Source of the DNA: Pseudomonas citronellolis
Lineage (GTDB): Bacteria > Pseudomonadota > Gammaproteobacteria > Pseudomonadales > Pseudomonadaceae
DNA: 46,933 bases
Assembly (NCBI RefSeq): GCF_029335315.1
Contig: NZ_JARJLT010000116.1
Span: forward strand, 1 to 46,933
Reading direction: 5' to 3'
In this document: positions 31,989-38,363 of the stretch, piece by piece
How the letters are laid out: every line of letters starts with the position of its first letter
Numbering within the stretch: position 1 is the first letter of the stretch
Made by a program: the position numbers and the translations under genes
Notes under the pieces: generated by a model
Database searches by the model: none
Seen by the model: the letters and a program-made list of their open reading frames with translations, nothing else
What the model was told of the DNA's origin: nothing

Positions 31989-32614
31989 AGCACGTACCTC
32001 TCGGCGCATACGCCGTCGCCCCATTCGCTGTAGAGGCGTTCGTAGCGCAGCAGAATCAGTCGGGGGTAATTGCGGTTCTCGCGGAAGTTCGCGGCCGAGC
32101 GCCCCGCGTTGAAGCGCTCGACGGAATCGAACCAGGCCAGCTGATCGGCGCCGGATGCCGATGCCAGTCTGCGATCGCGATTTACCCACCCCTGGCCGCC
32201 GTTGTAGGCGGCAAGGACGAATCCCCAGCGATGGCACTCGCTGGTGGCCTGGTTGCGGGCGTAGAGGTAGCGGTCGTAGGTCACAAGGGCGCGGAGGGCC
32301 CAGCCCGGGTTCAACGGCTGGTTTGCGCCCAAGGCTGCGGGGTACAGGCCCGAAACCCATTCCGCGGTGCTCGGCATGAACTGCGACAGGCCGACGGCGC
32401 CGACGGGCGAGCGGGCATCCGCACGCCAGCGGCTTTCTTGGTGGACCTGGGCTGCGAATGTGGCGATCGGAGCATCGAGCCCCCATTCGACATGGGCAGC
32501 GCGTACCAGCGTGCGGCGGTACTGCTCGGCCTGCACAGGGATGGTGTCGGCCGCGAGGCCAATCTGGCCCATGAGAGCCAGCGCCACGGCGCTTCCGATG
32601 ATCAGGATTCGCAT
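31985..32614 (-). CDS. Lytic transglycosylase endolysin (SLT family) with N-terminal signal/SAR segment
   Basis: A 209-residue soluble-lytic-transglycosylase-like enzyme that cleaves peptidoglycan glycan strands to anhydromuropeptides. Catalytic Glu is in VHQESRW (about residue 60), followed by VGAVGLSQFMPSTAEW and VLAAYNGGQGWVNRD, the usual family motifs. The N-terminal IIGSAVALALMGQIGLAA is a signal peptide or signal-arrest-release anchor, so export may use Sec instead of the holin. The start at 32614 lies 2 bp after the holin stop. Confidence 0.88.
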   Translation of the reverse strand: MRILIIGSAVALALMGQIGLAADTIPVQAEQYRRTLVRAAHVEWGLDAPIATFAAQVHQESRWRADARSPVGAVGLSQFMPSTAEWVSGLYPAALGANQPLNPGWALRALVTYDRYLYARNQATSECHRWGFVLAAYNGGQGWVNRDRRLASASGADQLAWFDSVERFNAGRSAANFRENRNYPRLILLRYERLYSEWGDGVCAERYVL

Positions 32615-32616
32615 GT

Positions 32617-32913
32617 TCAGAGCCCCAGCGTCAGGCCGAGGATGCATGCCAGCACGATCAGGGCGCGGCGAATCCAGGCGCCGACAATGGCGACGAAGCC
32701 GACGCATTCGTGCGGGCGTGCTTCGACCAGGAACAGAGTGCGATCGATCCAGTAGCCGGCGACGGCACCGAGGGTGACCAGGAGGAGTTTGTAGGAGACG
32801 ACCTGGAGCTGCTCGGGCCGGATGGCCGCCAGGATGATGAGCAGTACCAGGGTGACCAGCGTCCAGCTGGTCATGCGCGGCGCGCGGCGACGCCGGGTTT
32901 GCTGCGATGGCAT
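32617..32913 (-). CDS. Putative holin
   Basis: A 98-residue protein with three hydrophobic segments (WTLVTLVLLIILAAI, YKLLLVTLGAVAGYW, IRRALIVLACILGLTLGL), opening with a basic stretch and containing GYWIDRTLFLVEARP, as in the putative holins of Pseudomonas transposable phages. Start 32913 is chosen because GGGAG lies 8 bp upstream; 32937 is an alternative. It opens the lysis block downstream of dyad copy c. Confidence 0.75.
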   Translation of the reverse strand: MPSQQTRRRRAPRMTSWTLVTLVLLIILAAIRPEQLQVVSYKLLLVTLGAVAGYWIDRTLFLVEARPHECVGFVAIVGAWIRRALIVLACILGLTLGL

Positions 32914-33008
32914 GACGATGCTCCCGAAGGTGGCCATCCCTGGCCTATGGTGGTCGTCCTGCTCCTGCAGGACGCCCGACCATCATCGTCGCGCGCGCGC
33001 GTGCTCTC

Positions 33009-33026
33009 TTTTCGGAGAGCCGAAAA
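33009..33026 (-). promoter_or_regulatory. Late dyad element, copy c (upstream of lysis block)
   Basis: TTTTCGG-AGAG-CCGAAAA, a perfect 7-bp dyad. On the minus strand it reads TTTTCGGCTCTCCGAAAAGA, with a CGCGCGCGCGCG tract five bases on. It lies in the 166-bp gap between the conversion cassette and the holin, where Mu has its lysis promoter. A stem GTCCTGC-AGGA-GCAGGAC follows at about 32956-32973. Confidence 0.6.
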
Positions 33027-33079
33027 TCTACTCGAAGGAGAGGTGAAGCATGACTTCCCGTGCCGCGTAGATGACCGAC

Positions 33080-33463
33080 TTACCCTCTACGGAGCATGCA
33101 GCTGTCGCTCCAAGCCTGGTCAATCAGAACACGTTGCTCTTGATCAATCATGAGCATCCCAGGACTTCCAAAGAAACGCTGCTGCCCGGTATACACACCA
33201 AGCCCGTTCTTCGCATTGAAGTAACCGCATACCACTGGCACTCCAGACGGCGTACTGGATGTCACTAAAGCGCCTACCCACACGTCGCCGAACTGCACGC
33301 TTGCTGGGTCCTTGGCTCTGCGCCGTATCTCTTCCTTGGCCAGGCTCATCAATTCGTATTTCGATGGAGGAGACGGCGGCCGGTCTGCTCTGACCATTGC
33401 GCCGATTATCACCAGAGCGAACCCGACAATCGCGATCAGAGCAGCAACAGCCCCTGTAGACAT
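33080..33463 (-). CDS. Membrane-anchored protein of putative lysogenic-conversion cassette
   Basis: About 127 residues: an N-terminal membrane segment (AVAALIAIVGFALVIIGAMV) and a periplasm-facing domain with KDPASVQFGDVWV and VVCGYFNAKNGLGVYTGQQRF, a pattern seen in many small phage and bacterial secreted proteins of unknown role. Start 33463 is supported by AAAGGA; 33472 is possible. It is the last gene before dyad c and could be expressed from the repressor promoter in the lysogen. Confidence 0.55.
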   Translation of the reverse strand: MSTGAVAALIAIVGFALVIIGAMVRADRPPSPPSKYELMSLAKEEIRRRAKDPASVQFGDVWVGALVTSSTPSGVPVVCGYFNAKNGLGVYTGQQRFFGSPGMLMIDQEQRVLIDQAWSDSCMLRRG

Positions 33464-33519
33464 CCCGTGCATTTCCTTTCGCATAGCACTCGCATTCCTT
33501 GAGCCAGATGCCCTGCCAC

Positions 33520-34017
33520 TCACTGGCCAGTAATCTCTCGATATCGACGCTGGTACTCGTCATAGGGAAGCTGCTGGCGATTCAGCGCGTCGAGCTGCGC
33601 CTCGACTGAGCCGCCTGCCGAAGCTGTTGCTGGAGCTGGTGCGTAGGCCTGCGGCGCCGCGTACTGCCGAGCCGGTGCCGCGCTGGCATAGGAGCAACCC
33701 TGCTGCATCTTCGCCGCGCTGAGCTGGGCCATGCGCTGGTTGGCACTATCAACGGCGGCGTCCTTCTCCATCATGTTGCCGATGCCGAAGTCACCGAGGA
33801 AAGACAGCACCGAGCGGCCGTCGAACTCGCTCTCTTCACGGACATGGGCCAGGAACCCCTGGACCTTGGCTTGCTCCAGGTCGATCTCCCGACACGTCAT
33901 TGTCTGCTGCTCGAACGAGGTCAGCTCTGGCTGGCGGCCGTAGTTCTTGGTGGAGCAACCTGCAACCGAGAGGCCGGCCAGCAGGAAGGTGGCGGCGAGG
34001 CGAACGTCTTTGTTCAT
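33520..34017 (-). CDS. Lipoprotein with SHOCT-like C-terminus
   Basis: A 165-residue protein with a lipoprotein signal (FLLAGLSVAGC, Cys about residue 21), a helical middle part with two Cys, a Pro/Ala-rich linker and a C-terminal SHOCT-like motif (VEAQLDALNRQQLPYDEYQRRY). It should sit at a membrane facing the periplasm. Phage lipoproteins expressed in lysogens often block superinfection, so exclusion is a reasonable guess but not shown. Confidence 0.65.
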   Translation of the reverse strand: MNKDVRLAATFLLAGLSVAGCSTKNYGRQPELTSFEQQTMTCREIDLEQAKVQGFLAHVREESEFDGRSVLSFLGDFGIGNMMEKDAAVDSANQRMAQLSAAKMQQGCSYASAAPARQYAAPQAYAPAPATASAGGSVEAQLDALNRQQLPYDEYQRRYREITGQ

Positions 34018-34063
34018 TGGGTGTTGTCCCTTTGGGTGTTGGCTTGTAGTTGTTGGCGTGCAG

Positions 34064-34681
34064 CTAAACGATCTTCCCCAGGATCATCAGCACCAGGGCA
34101 ATGGCCCCGCAGTGCATGGGGTAGGTAGTGACGAACTCTTTCAGCCCTGACAGGAAGCCGAGCCCTTGGCGAGCGATCGGCTCAGAGACTGCAGGAGCGG
34201 GTTGCTCTTGGGCTGGGGCGATAAGGAAGTCCTCGACGAACGCCAGGACGAGACGGAGCTGCTCCGTTCCCATGGCATTCAGATGCTTCTCGCCGAACTG
34301 GCGCAGGCACCAGGCATCCCGTTCGTTGTAGATGCCTTTTTCCTTGGTGAGGTTGGTGATCCTGGCCACCATCAAGCGGATATTGGCCTGGCGCCGATGG
34401 TTGTCTCGATAGCAAACCAAGGCATCCTGGGCATCGTGGAAGCTGTCACGGAGGATCTCGTTGATGCTGTCAACGCCAACCCGGGCGTGCACCACTTCCC
34501 GCCAGACAAAGCGGGGCTCCTTCTCGCACTCCTTGGCGATCTCCTCCACCAAAGCGTTCAGCACCTGTCGCTGGGCGGATGACAGCAGCACGGGCTGTTC
34601 AGGCCTCGGCGCCTCTATGAAGTTTTTGATGTCACCCGCAGCGACCTGGTCGACCCGCTCGTGGAACTGCTGACTGCTCAT
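34064..34681 (-). CDS. Unknown protein, ORF6C-like helical domain with C-terminal membrane tail
   Basis: A 205-residue protein. Residues ~30-150 form a helical domain (QRQVLNALVEEIAKEC, VWREVVHARVGVDSINEI, RDAWCLRQFGEKHLNAMG) reminiscent of the ORF6C domain of phage antirepressors, though without the partner domain. The last ~20 residues are a membrane segment (MHCGAIALVLMILGKIV). It starts 3 bp after the repressor stop with AAGGA upstream, so it is probably co-transcribed with the repressor. A tail-anchored regulator or immunity protein is possible; I do not recognise it. Confidence 0.5.
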   Translation of the reverse strand: MSSQQFHERVDQVAAGDIKNFIEAPRPEQPVLLSSAQRQVLNALVEEIAKECEKEPRFVWREVVHARVGVDSINEILRDSFHDAQDALVCYRDNHRRQANIRLMVARITNLTKEKGIYNERDAWCLRQFGEKHLNAMGTEQLRLVLAFVEDFLIAPAQEQPAPAVSEPIARQGLGFLSGLKEFVTTYPMHCGAIALVLMILGKIV

Positions 34682-34684
34682 ACA

Positions 34685-35098
34685 TCATTCCTTCGACTTT
34701 CCATGGTTCACGACATCGCCAGTGGCCACGCTGCCCACTGGACCGTTGAACTGTTGCCCTACGCCCTTCTTTACCTTCTGGACGTTGTGAGCACCTGCGG
34801 AGCCTGCTGCGCCAGCAGCCATCATCGCCGCCTTCACCGCCAGCGGGGCCGCACGGAAGTTCGCGAGTAGCTCCTGCTCGTCTGGCGTCAATGAGCCCGC
34901 TGCCCGCTCACCGGTAACGACGTACTGCACGTCGAGGCCAATGCGCGCAACCGCTGCTAGATACCCCGCCTTCGGCTGAGTCAGGTCCTTCTCGTAATCG
35001 ATCTGGCTCTTCTTCGTGGTGCCCGCAATAGCAGCTAGCGCCGGCTGCGTGAAGCTCAGCCGCTCGCGCTCCTCCTTCAGGCGTTCGCCAATGGACAC
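34685..35098 (-). CDS. Phage repressor (XRE-family HTH)
   Basis: A 137-residue protein with an N-terminal XRE helix-turn-helix (IGERLKEERERLSFTQPALA, then TTKKSQIDYEKDLTQPKAGY) and a short C-terminal part without a LexA-type peptidase domain. It should keep the prophage silent by binding the 35.1-kb operators. It is transcribed away from the Ner-like gene. Lacking a self-cleaving domain, induction may use ClpXP-type degradation as with Mu repressor, an inference. Confidence 0.82.
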   Translation of the reverse strand: MSIGERLKEERERLSFTQPALAAIAGTTKKSQIDYEKDLTQPKAGYLAAVARIGLDVQYVVTGERAAGSLTPDEQELLANFRAAPLAVKAAMMAAGAAGSAGAHNVQKVKKGVGQQFNGPVGSVATGDVVNHGKSKE

Positions 35099-35117
35099 AA
35101 AAAACTCTCCTATAGGC

Positions 35118-35146
35118 TTGACGGGTAACTATTTAGTGACCATCAT
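35118..35146 (+). promoter_or_regulatory. Putative early promoter
   Basis: TTGACG (35118-35123), 17-bp spacer, CATCAT (35141-35146), 61 bp before the Ner-like start. The -35 is good and the -10 is weak (4 of 6). The spacer is fully occupied by the dyad GGTAAC-TATTTA-GTGACC, so repressor binding would block it. Confidence 0.5.
35124..35141. promoter_or_regulatory. Putative repressor/Ner operator
   Basis: GGTAAC-TATTTA-GTGACC, an 18-bp dyad with one mismatch, midway between divergent regulator genes. A related shorter copy CACCAAATAACC lies at 35159-35170. Both are placed to control the two divergent promoters. Confidence 0.55.
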
Positions 35147-35157
35147 CAGCCCTACAA
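35130..35157 (-). promoter_or_regulatory. Putative repressor promoter
   Basis: On the minus strand TTGTAG (35157-35152), 16-bp spacer, TAAATA (35135-35130), about 32 bp before the repressor start, with AGGAGAG as ribosome site. The -10 lies in the centre of the operator, giving a simple autoregulation. Confidence 0.45.
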
Positions 35158-35207
35158 ACACCAAATAACCCCAATCAACTTCAAACATTCGCCGAGGAGC
35201 CACCGCC

Positions 35208-35417
35208 ATGGCCACCCAGCAAAAACCCAAGACCACAGAGCAGGTGAAACAGGCTTTTCGGGCCTCCGGAACCACCGTCACCCAATGGGCCTTGGCCAAC
35301 AACTTCCCACCGAACGCCGTTTACCAGGTGCTGAACGGCTTCTCCAAGGGCCATTACGGCCAGGCGCACGAAATCGCCGTTGCCCTCGGCCTGAAGCTCG
35401 CAGCCGTAGCGGCTTGA
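35208..35417 (+). CDS. Ner/Cro-like DNA-binding regulator
   Basis: A 69-residue protein with a helix-turn-helix (TVTQWALANNFPPNAVYQVLNG) of the small regulator group found at the head of early operons in BcepMu/B3-like phages. GAGGAG lies 9 bp before the ATG. As the first early gene it should repress the divergent promoters during lytic growth. It opens the ~10-kb plus-strand early operon. Confidence 0.8.
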   Translation: MATQQKPKTTEQVKQAFRASGTTVTQWALANNFPPNAVYQVLNGFSKGHYGQAHEIAVALGLKLAAVAA

Positions 35418-35420
35418 GCC

Positions 35421-35546
35421 ATGCCCTGGATGACTACCAACCGCCTGCAGCAACGTAACGCTGCTGGCAAACGGCTAGCGCAGTGGTACGCAAATGTACC
35501 ACGGAGCAGCCATGGCACCACCCATCTGACCACCAAGGTCGCATGA
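35421..35546 (+). CDS. Possible 41-residue basic peptide
   Basis: Open frame from ATG three bases after the Ner-like stop to TGA at 35544-35546, whose ATGA overlap forms a possible start (35543) of the next gene. The peptide (MPWMTTNRLQQRNAAGKRLA...) is basic. Only the tight tiling supports it; no strong ribosome site. Confidence 0.35.
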   Translation: MPWMTTNRLQQRNAAGKRLAQWYANVPRSSHGTTHLTTKVA

Positions 35547-35557
35547 GGATCTCCGCC

Positions 35558-36241
35558 ATGTCGCAGATTCCCACCGAACACATTGACCTCATCCCGCACC
35601 CGCTGGATGCCTGGCGCGCTGCCCTTGATGCGGTGATCGCCTGCGCCCCTGGCGATGCTGTCGATGTCGCCTGGCATCTAGCCGACGCGCAGGTCCAGGT
35701 ACAGCTGTCGCTTGATCGCAACGCAGCGACCGCCGGTGTTCGCCAACTGATCGATCGACTGATGCTGATCACAGCCGGACGCCTGATGGGCGAGCAACTC
35801 CAGGCCTCTACCAGTGACGCTGAGTCCCTGGTCCGCAAGGTAACCCCCCGGCTCACCGTGGTGGTGAACGGCGTGGACCGCGACGTGTCGGCGCTGACCG
35901 GCGTTCTGGTCGGGGACATCATCCGCCTCGATCCGAACAACCTGCCACCGGTGCTCAATCATCACGGATTTTCCCCGACTGGATTTGCGTTTCGATCTCC
36001 TCGCGGCCAAGCCCCCGGACATGCAGGTAGTTCCGTAGTAGCTGGTCAGCCAGATGCTCTATCTGCTCCAGGACAACGGGGTGCGGCGAATCCAGCTCCT
36101 CGGCGCGACTTCGAATCCTCGCCTGCAGCAGCTGGCCATCCAGCAGCCCCTGCTGATTCAGCAGCGCGCCCAGCACCAGGAACGCCTGACCAAGTCCTTC
36201 CATCTGTGCTGCCAACGCCTCGACGTACTGATCGGTCATGA
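35558..36241 (+). CDS. Early protein of unknown function, 3' half doubtful
   Basis: Starts ATG 35558 with GAGGA upstream (35543 also possible). The first ~133 residues look like a genuine helical protein (IPTEHIDLIPHPLDAWRAAL, AWHLADAQVQVQLSLDRN). From about 35955 the frame turns into Pro/Arg/Ala low-complexity sequence that is the mirror of a well-formed minus-strand gene, so the annotated C-terminal half is probably not selected. It may be a truncated gene in which a minus-strand gene has replaced the native 3' end. Function unknown. Confidence 0.5.
   Translation: MSQIPTEHIDLIPHPLDAWRAALDAVIACAPGDAVDVAWHLADAQVQVQLSLDRNAATAGVRQLIDRLMLITAGRLMGEQLQASTSDAESLVRKVTPRLTVVVNGVDRDVSALTGVLVGDIIRLDPNNLPPVLNHHGFSPTGFAFRSPRGQAPGHAGSSVVAGQPDALSAPGQRGAANPAPRRDFESSPAAAGHPAAPADSAARPAPGTPDQVLPSVLPTPRRTDRS
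35955..36239 (-). CDS. Antisense accessory gene in early region
   Basis: A 94-residue helical protein (MTDQYVEALAAQMEGLGQAF, then LLDGQLLQARIRSRAEELDS, closing REEIETQIQSGKIRDD) encoded against the early operon. Balanced composition and GC-rich third positions mark it as the real coding strand here. AGGA lies 7 bp before ATG 36239. No homologue recognised. A lone reverse gene in an early operon has the look of a moron with its own promoter. Confidence 0.6.
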   Translation of the reverse strand: MTDQYVEALAAQMEGLGQAFLVLGALLNQQGLLDGQLLQARIRSRAEELDSPHPVVLEQIEHLADQLLRNYLHVRGLGREEIETQIQSGKIRDD

Positions 36242-36243
36242 CC

Positions 36244-36363
36244 ATGTCCTCGCTTGTGAATGTGCCTGAACAGGCTGGCCGATGGATGCAGCCGCTGCCA
36301 ACAGATGGATCGAGAGAATTTTCGGACGCCGACTTTGCGTCCTTGGGGAGTGCCTTCCAATGA
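36244..36363 (+). CDS. Possible 39-residue early peptide
   Basis: ATG 36244 to TGA 36363, overlapping the next start by ATGA. The peptide opens MSSLVNVPEQAGRWMQPLP and is acidic near its end. It has no good ribosome site; the overlap with the next gene is the main support. Confidence 0.3.
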   Translation: MSSLVNVPEQAGRWMQPLPTDGSREFSDADFASLGSAFQ

Positions 36364-36848
36364 GCCGTCGCAATTGGAAAACCTGGGTGCCGCGCTCGCC
36401 GGCGGAATCCATCCGCGGCTGCGTAGATGCCGCCCGCGAGATCCGCAACCGCAGCGCAGACCACCTGTCTTTCGACTACCTGGCCCTGAACAACGGCTCC
36501 AGCCTCTACAAGTGGCAGGGCGATGGCCGCTTGCCTCTCGCCCTTGTGCTGCCGTTGGAGCACGCCTGCGGCCAGCCGCTGATCACCCGGTACTTAGCCG
36601 CAGCCCACGGGAAGCTGCTGGTGGACATTCCCTCTGGCCGCAGTAGCTCGGCCGAGGACATGCAGCGCCTGCAGCAGGTCCTGCACGAAGCCGCTGGTGC
36701 CCTGATGGCCTTCTACGGCGGCCGCCAGAGCGCCCAGCAAACTTTGGAGGCGATTCGCGCAGGCCTGGAAAGCCTGGCCTGGCACCACGGCAACGTCATC
36801 CAGCACGACCATCCGCAACTTGACCTTGGGAGCACCGAGCATGAGTGA
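36360..36848 (+). CDS. CII-like phage regulatory protein
   Basis: A 162-residue protein with RNRSADHLSFDYLALNNGSS, then a region LPLALVLPLEHACGQPLITR that resembles the phage regulatory CII/CP76 family, followed by LLVDIPSGR and a C-terminal helix. GGGGAG lies 9 bp upstream. It overlaps the next gene by 8 bp. Likely a DNA-binding regulator of the early operon; the family assignment is from pattern only. Confidence 0.55.
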   Translation: MSRRNWKTWVPRSPAESIRGCVDAAREIRNRSADHLSFDYLALNNGSSLYKWQGDGRLPLALVLPLEHACGQPLITRYLAAAHGKLLVDIPSGRSSSAEDMQRLQQVLHEAAGALMAFYGGRQSAQQTLEAIRAGLESLAWHHGNVIQHDHPQLDLGSTEHE

Positions 36849-37071
36849 AGCCCAGCGTATCCATGCCGAACGCTTTGCCGTCGGCAACCCGCGCAGCCCC
36901 GAGTACAAGGCTGGCGCCCTGTACTGCCTCCGCTACCACGCGGGTGAGACCCCTAAGGCTGACTGCCCCTATCGCATAGGTACCGCACAGGCCGATGCCT
37001 GGTTTGCCGGCTGCTGGGAAGGGACCGACCTGTGGCGAGCCGCCCAGGATGCCAAGGCTGGTGCCGCATGA
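36841..37071 (+). CDS. Ribosome modulation factor-like small protein
   Basis: A 76-residue protein with YKAGALYCLRYHAGETPKAD and CPYRIGTAQADAWFAGCWEG, the arrangement seen in RMF-like proteins (Tyr-x-x-Gly, Cys-Pro-Tyr, Asp/Glu-x-Trp-x-x-Gly-Trp). Host RMF dimerises idle 70S ribosomes; phage relatives have no proven role. It overlaps both neighbours (ATGA with the next). Confidence 0.6.
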   Translation: MSEAQRIHAERFAVGNPRSPEYKAGALYCLRYHAGETPKADCPYRIGTAQADAWFAGCWEGTDLWRAAQDAKAGAA

Positions 37072-37379
37072 GCACAACCAACCGCCCCACCAGCAGTGCG
37101 GCGCGCGTCCTGCGCGTGCTCAAGGCCCTGCGTGGTCACACCTTGCGCGGCCTTTCCAACACCGAGTTGGCCCAGGCCCTGGGCGAGAGCCCGGCGAACA
37201 TCACCCGGTACATGGACCTGCTGATCGAGGAAGGCTTCGCCACTCGCCTCGATACCGGTCGCTTCGCACCGAGCATCGCGCTGCTGCAGATCGCCCAGGC
37301 CCACGCCAACGAGATGGCTTCGGCCCAGCAACGCATCAACGAGATCAACCAACGCGTGCTGGCGGGAGCCAGCCTCTGA
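37068..37379 (+). CDS. IclR-type winged-helix regulator
   Basis: A 103-residue protein with a winged-helix DNA-binding domain (RVLRVLKALRGHTLRGLSNT, ALGESPANITRYMDLLIEEG, then FATRLDTGRFAPS), like the N-terminal part of IclR regulators, and no effector domain. It is conserved in early operons of transposable phages. Probably controls early or middle transcription. Confidence 0.72.
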   Translation: MSTTNRPTSSAARVLRVLKALRGHTLRGLSNTELAQALGESPANITRYMDLLIEEGFATRLDTGRFAPSIALLQIAQAHANEMASAQQRINEINQRVLAGASL

Positions 37380-37394
37380 CCAAAGGAGTAAGAC

Positions 37395-38360
37395 ATGGGA
37401 CGCAAAGCTCAGCCGGCCGCTGAACTGGTGCAAGACGCACCGCTGAACAACGAGGCCCTGGCCCTGGTGCAGAACGCATCCGCCCTGGCCTCGGACATGG
37501 GGGAAGAACGCGACCTGGTTAACCAACTCCTCGGCCAGGCTCAAATGGCAGATGCCTTCGCCAAATTTTCGGTAACGGTTACCAGTTCCAAGATGGCATT
37601 CGTCAAGGAAAACAAGCTCTACCGGGCACTTGCTGGCAAGCAAAGTGGTAACGGTTACCAGCTCCAGGGGACTTGGGAAGAGTTCTGCGGGCTCCTTGGA
37701 ATGTCGAGAGAAAAAGCCGACCAGGATATCGCTAACCTCCGCACCTTCGGTGAGGAAGCCCTGGAATCCATGTCCCGCATGGGTATCGGCTACCGCGAAC
37801 TGCGTCAGTGGCGCCGCCTGCCGGCCGACTCGAAGTCGGCCTTGATCGAAGCTGCCAAACAGGGAAACCGCGAAGCGGTCGAGTACCTCGCCGAGGAACT
37901 CCTCGCCATGCATGCCCAGGAGAAAGCCGAGCTGAAGAAGCAGGTCGATGACCTGCAGGCCGACTACGACGCCCAGGGCGAGGTCCTCGCCAAGAAGCGC
38001 GCCGACCTGGACGAGACGACCCAGCAGCTGGCCAAGGCCCGCCGCCGCATCGAGACCATGGCCGCGGACGAGGCAGAGAAGGAACTGCGCCAGGAGGTCA
38101 TCGGGATTGCCTTTGAGGCCGAAGCCGACATCAGCGGCAAGCTCCGCGAGGCTTTCTCGGTGATGGCGGCCCATGCGGAGCAGACCGGCACCGACCATCG
38201 GGGCTTCCAGGCTGGTCTGGTGCGCCAGCTCGAACTGCTGCTCCTGCAGATCCGCGAGGAGTTCCAGCTGCCCGAAGGCGAGGCGGCCGGCGGCGCCGAG
38301 GACTTCGGCTGGCTGAACCAGCCGGGCGTGACTCCGCTCACCGCAGACGTCGAGGGCTAA
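37395..38360 (+). CDS. Early coiled-coil protein, putative DNA-binding
   Basis: A 321-residue protein. An N-terminal half contains a helix-turn-helix-like segment (TWEEFCGLLGMSREKADQDI) and a conserved GIGYRELRQWRRLP; the second half is a long coiled coil (AQEKAELKKQVDDLQADYDA onward). AGGAG precedes the start. It stands just before transposase A, as in B3-like phages. It may act with the transposition machinery; unproven. Confidence 0.6.
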   Translation: MGRKAQPAAELVQDAPLNNEALALVQNASALASDMGEERDLVNQLLGQAQMADAFAKFSVTVTSSKMAFVKENKLYRALAGKQSGNGYQLQGTWEEFCGLLGMSREKADQDIANLRTFGEEALESMSRMGIGYRELRQWRRLPADSKSALIEAAKQGNREAVEYLAEELLAMHAQEKAELKKQVDDLQADYDAQGEVLAKKRADLDETTQQLAKARRRIETMAADEAEKELRQEVIGIAFEAEADISGKLREAFSVMAAHAEQTGTDHRGFQAGLVRQLELLLLQIREEFQLPEGEAAGGAEDFGWLNQPGVTPLTADVEG

Positions 38361-38363
38361 GCC

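Noticed and set aside
32956-32973. Hairpin GTCCTGC-AGGA-GCAGGAC as a terminator before the holin
   Set aside because: No U-tract, and it lies inside the leader of the lysis block; more likely a leader structure or chance.
35252-35271. TTTTCGG...CCGGAA inside the Ner-like gene as a fourth dyad copy
   Set aside because: Right half lacks CCGAAAAGA, and the sequence codes for the helix-turn-helix region.
36316-36335. TTTTCGG-ACG-CCGACTTT as a further dyad copy
   Set aside because: Spacer is 3 instead of 4, the right half is broken, and it faces the early strand; kept only as a coincidence.
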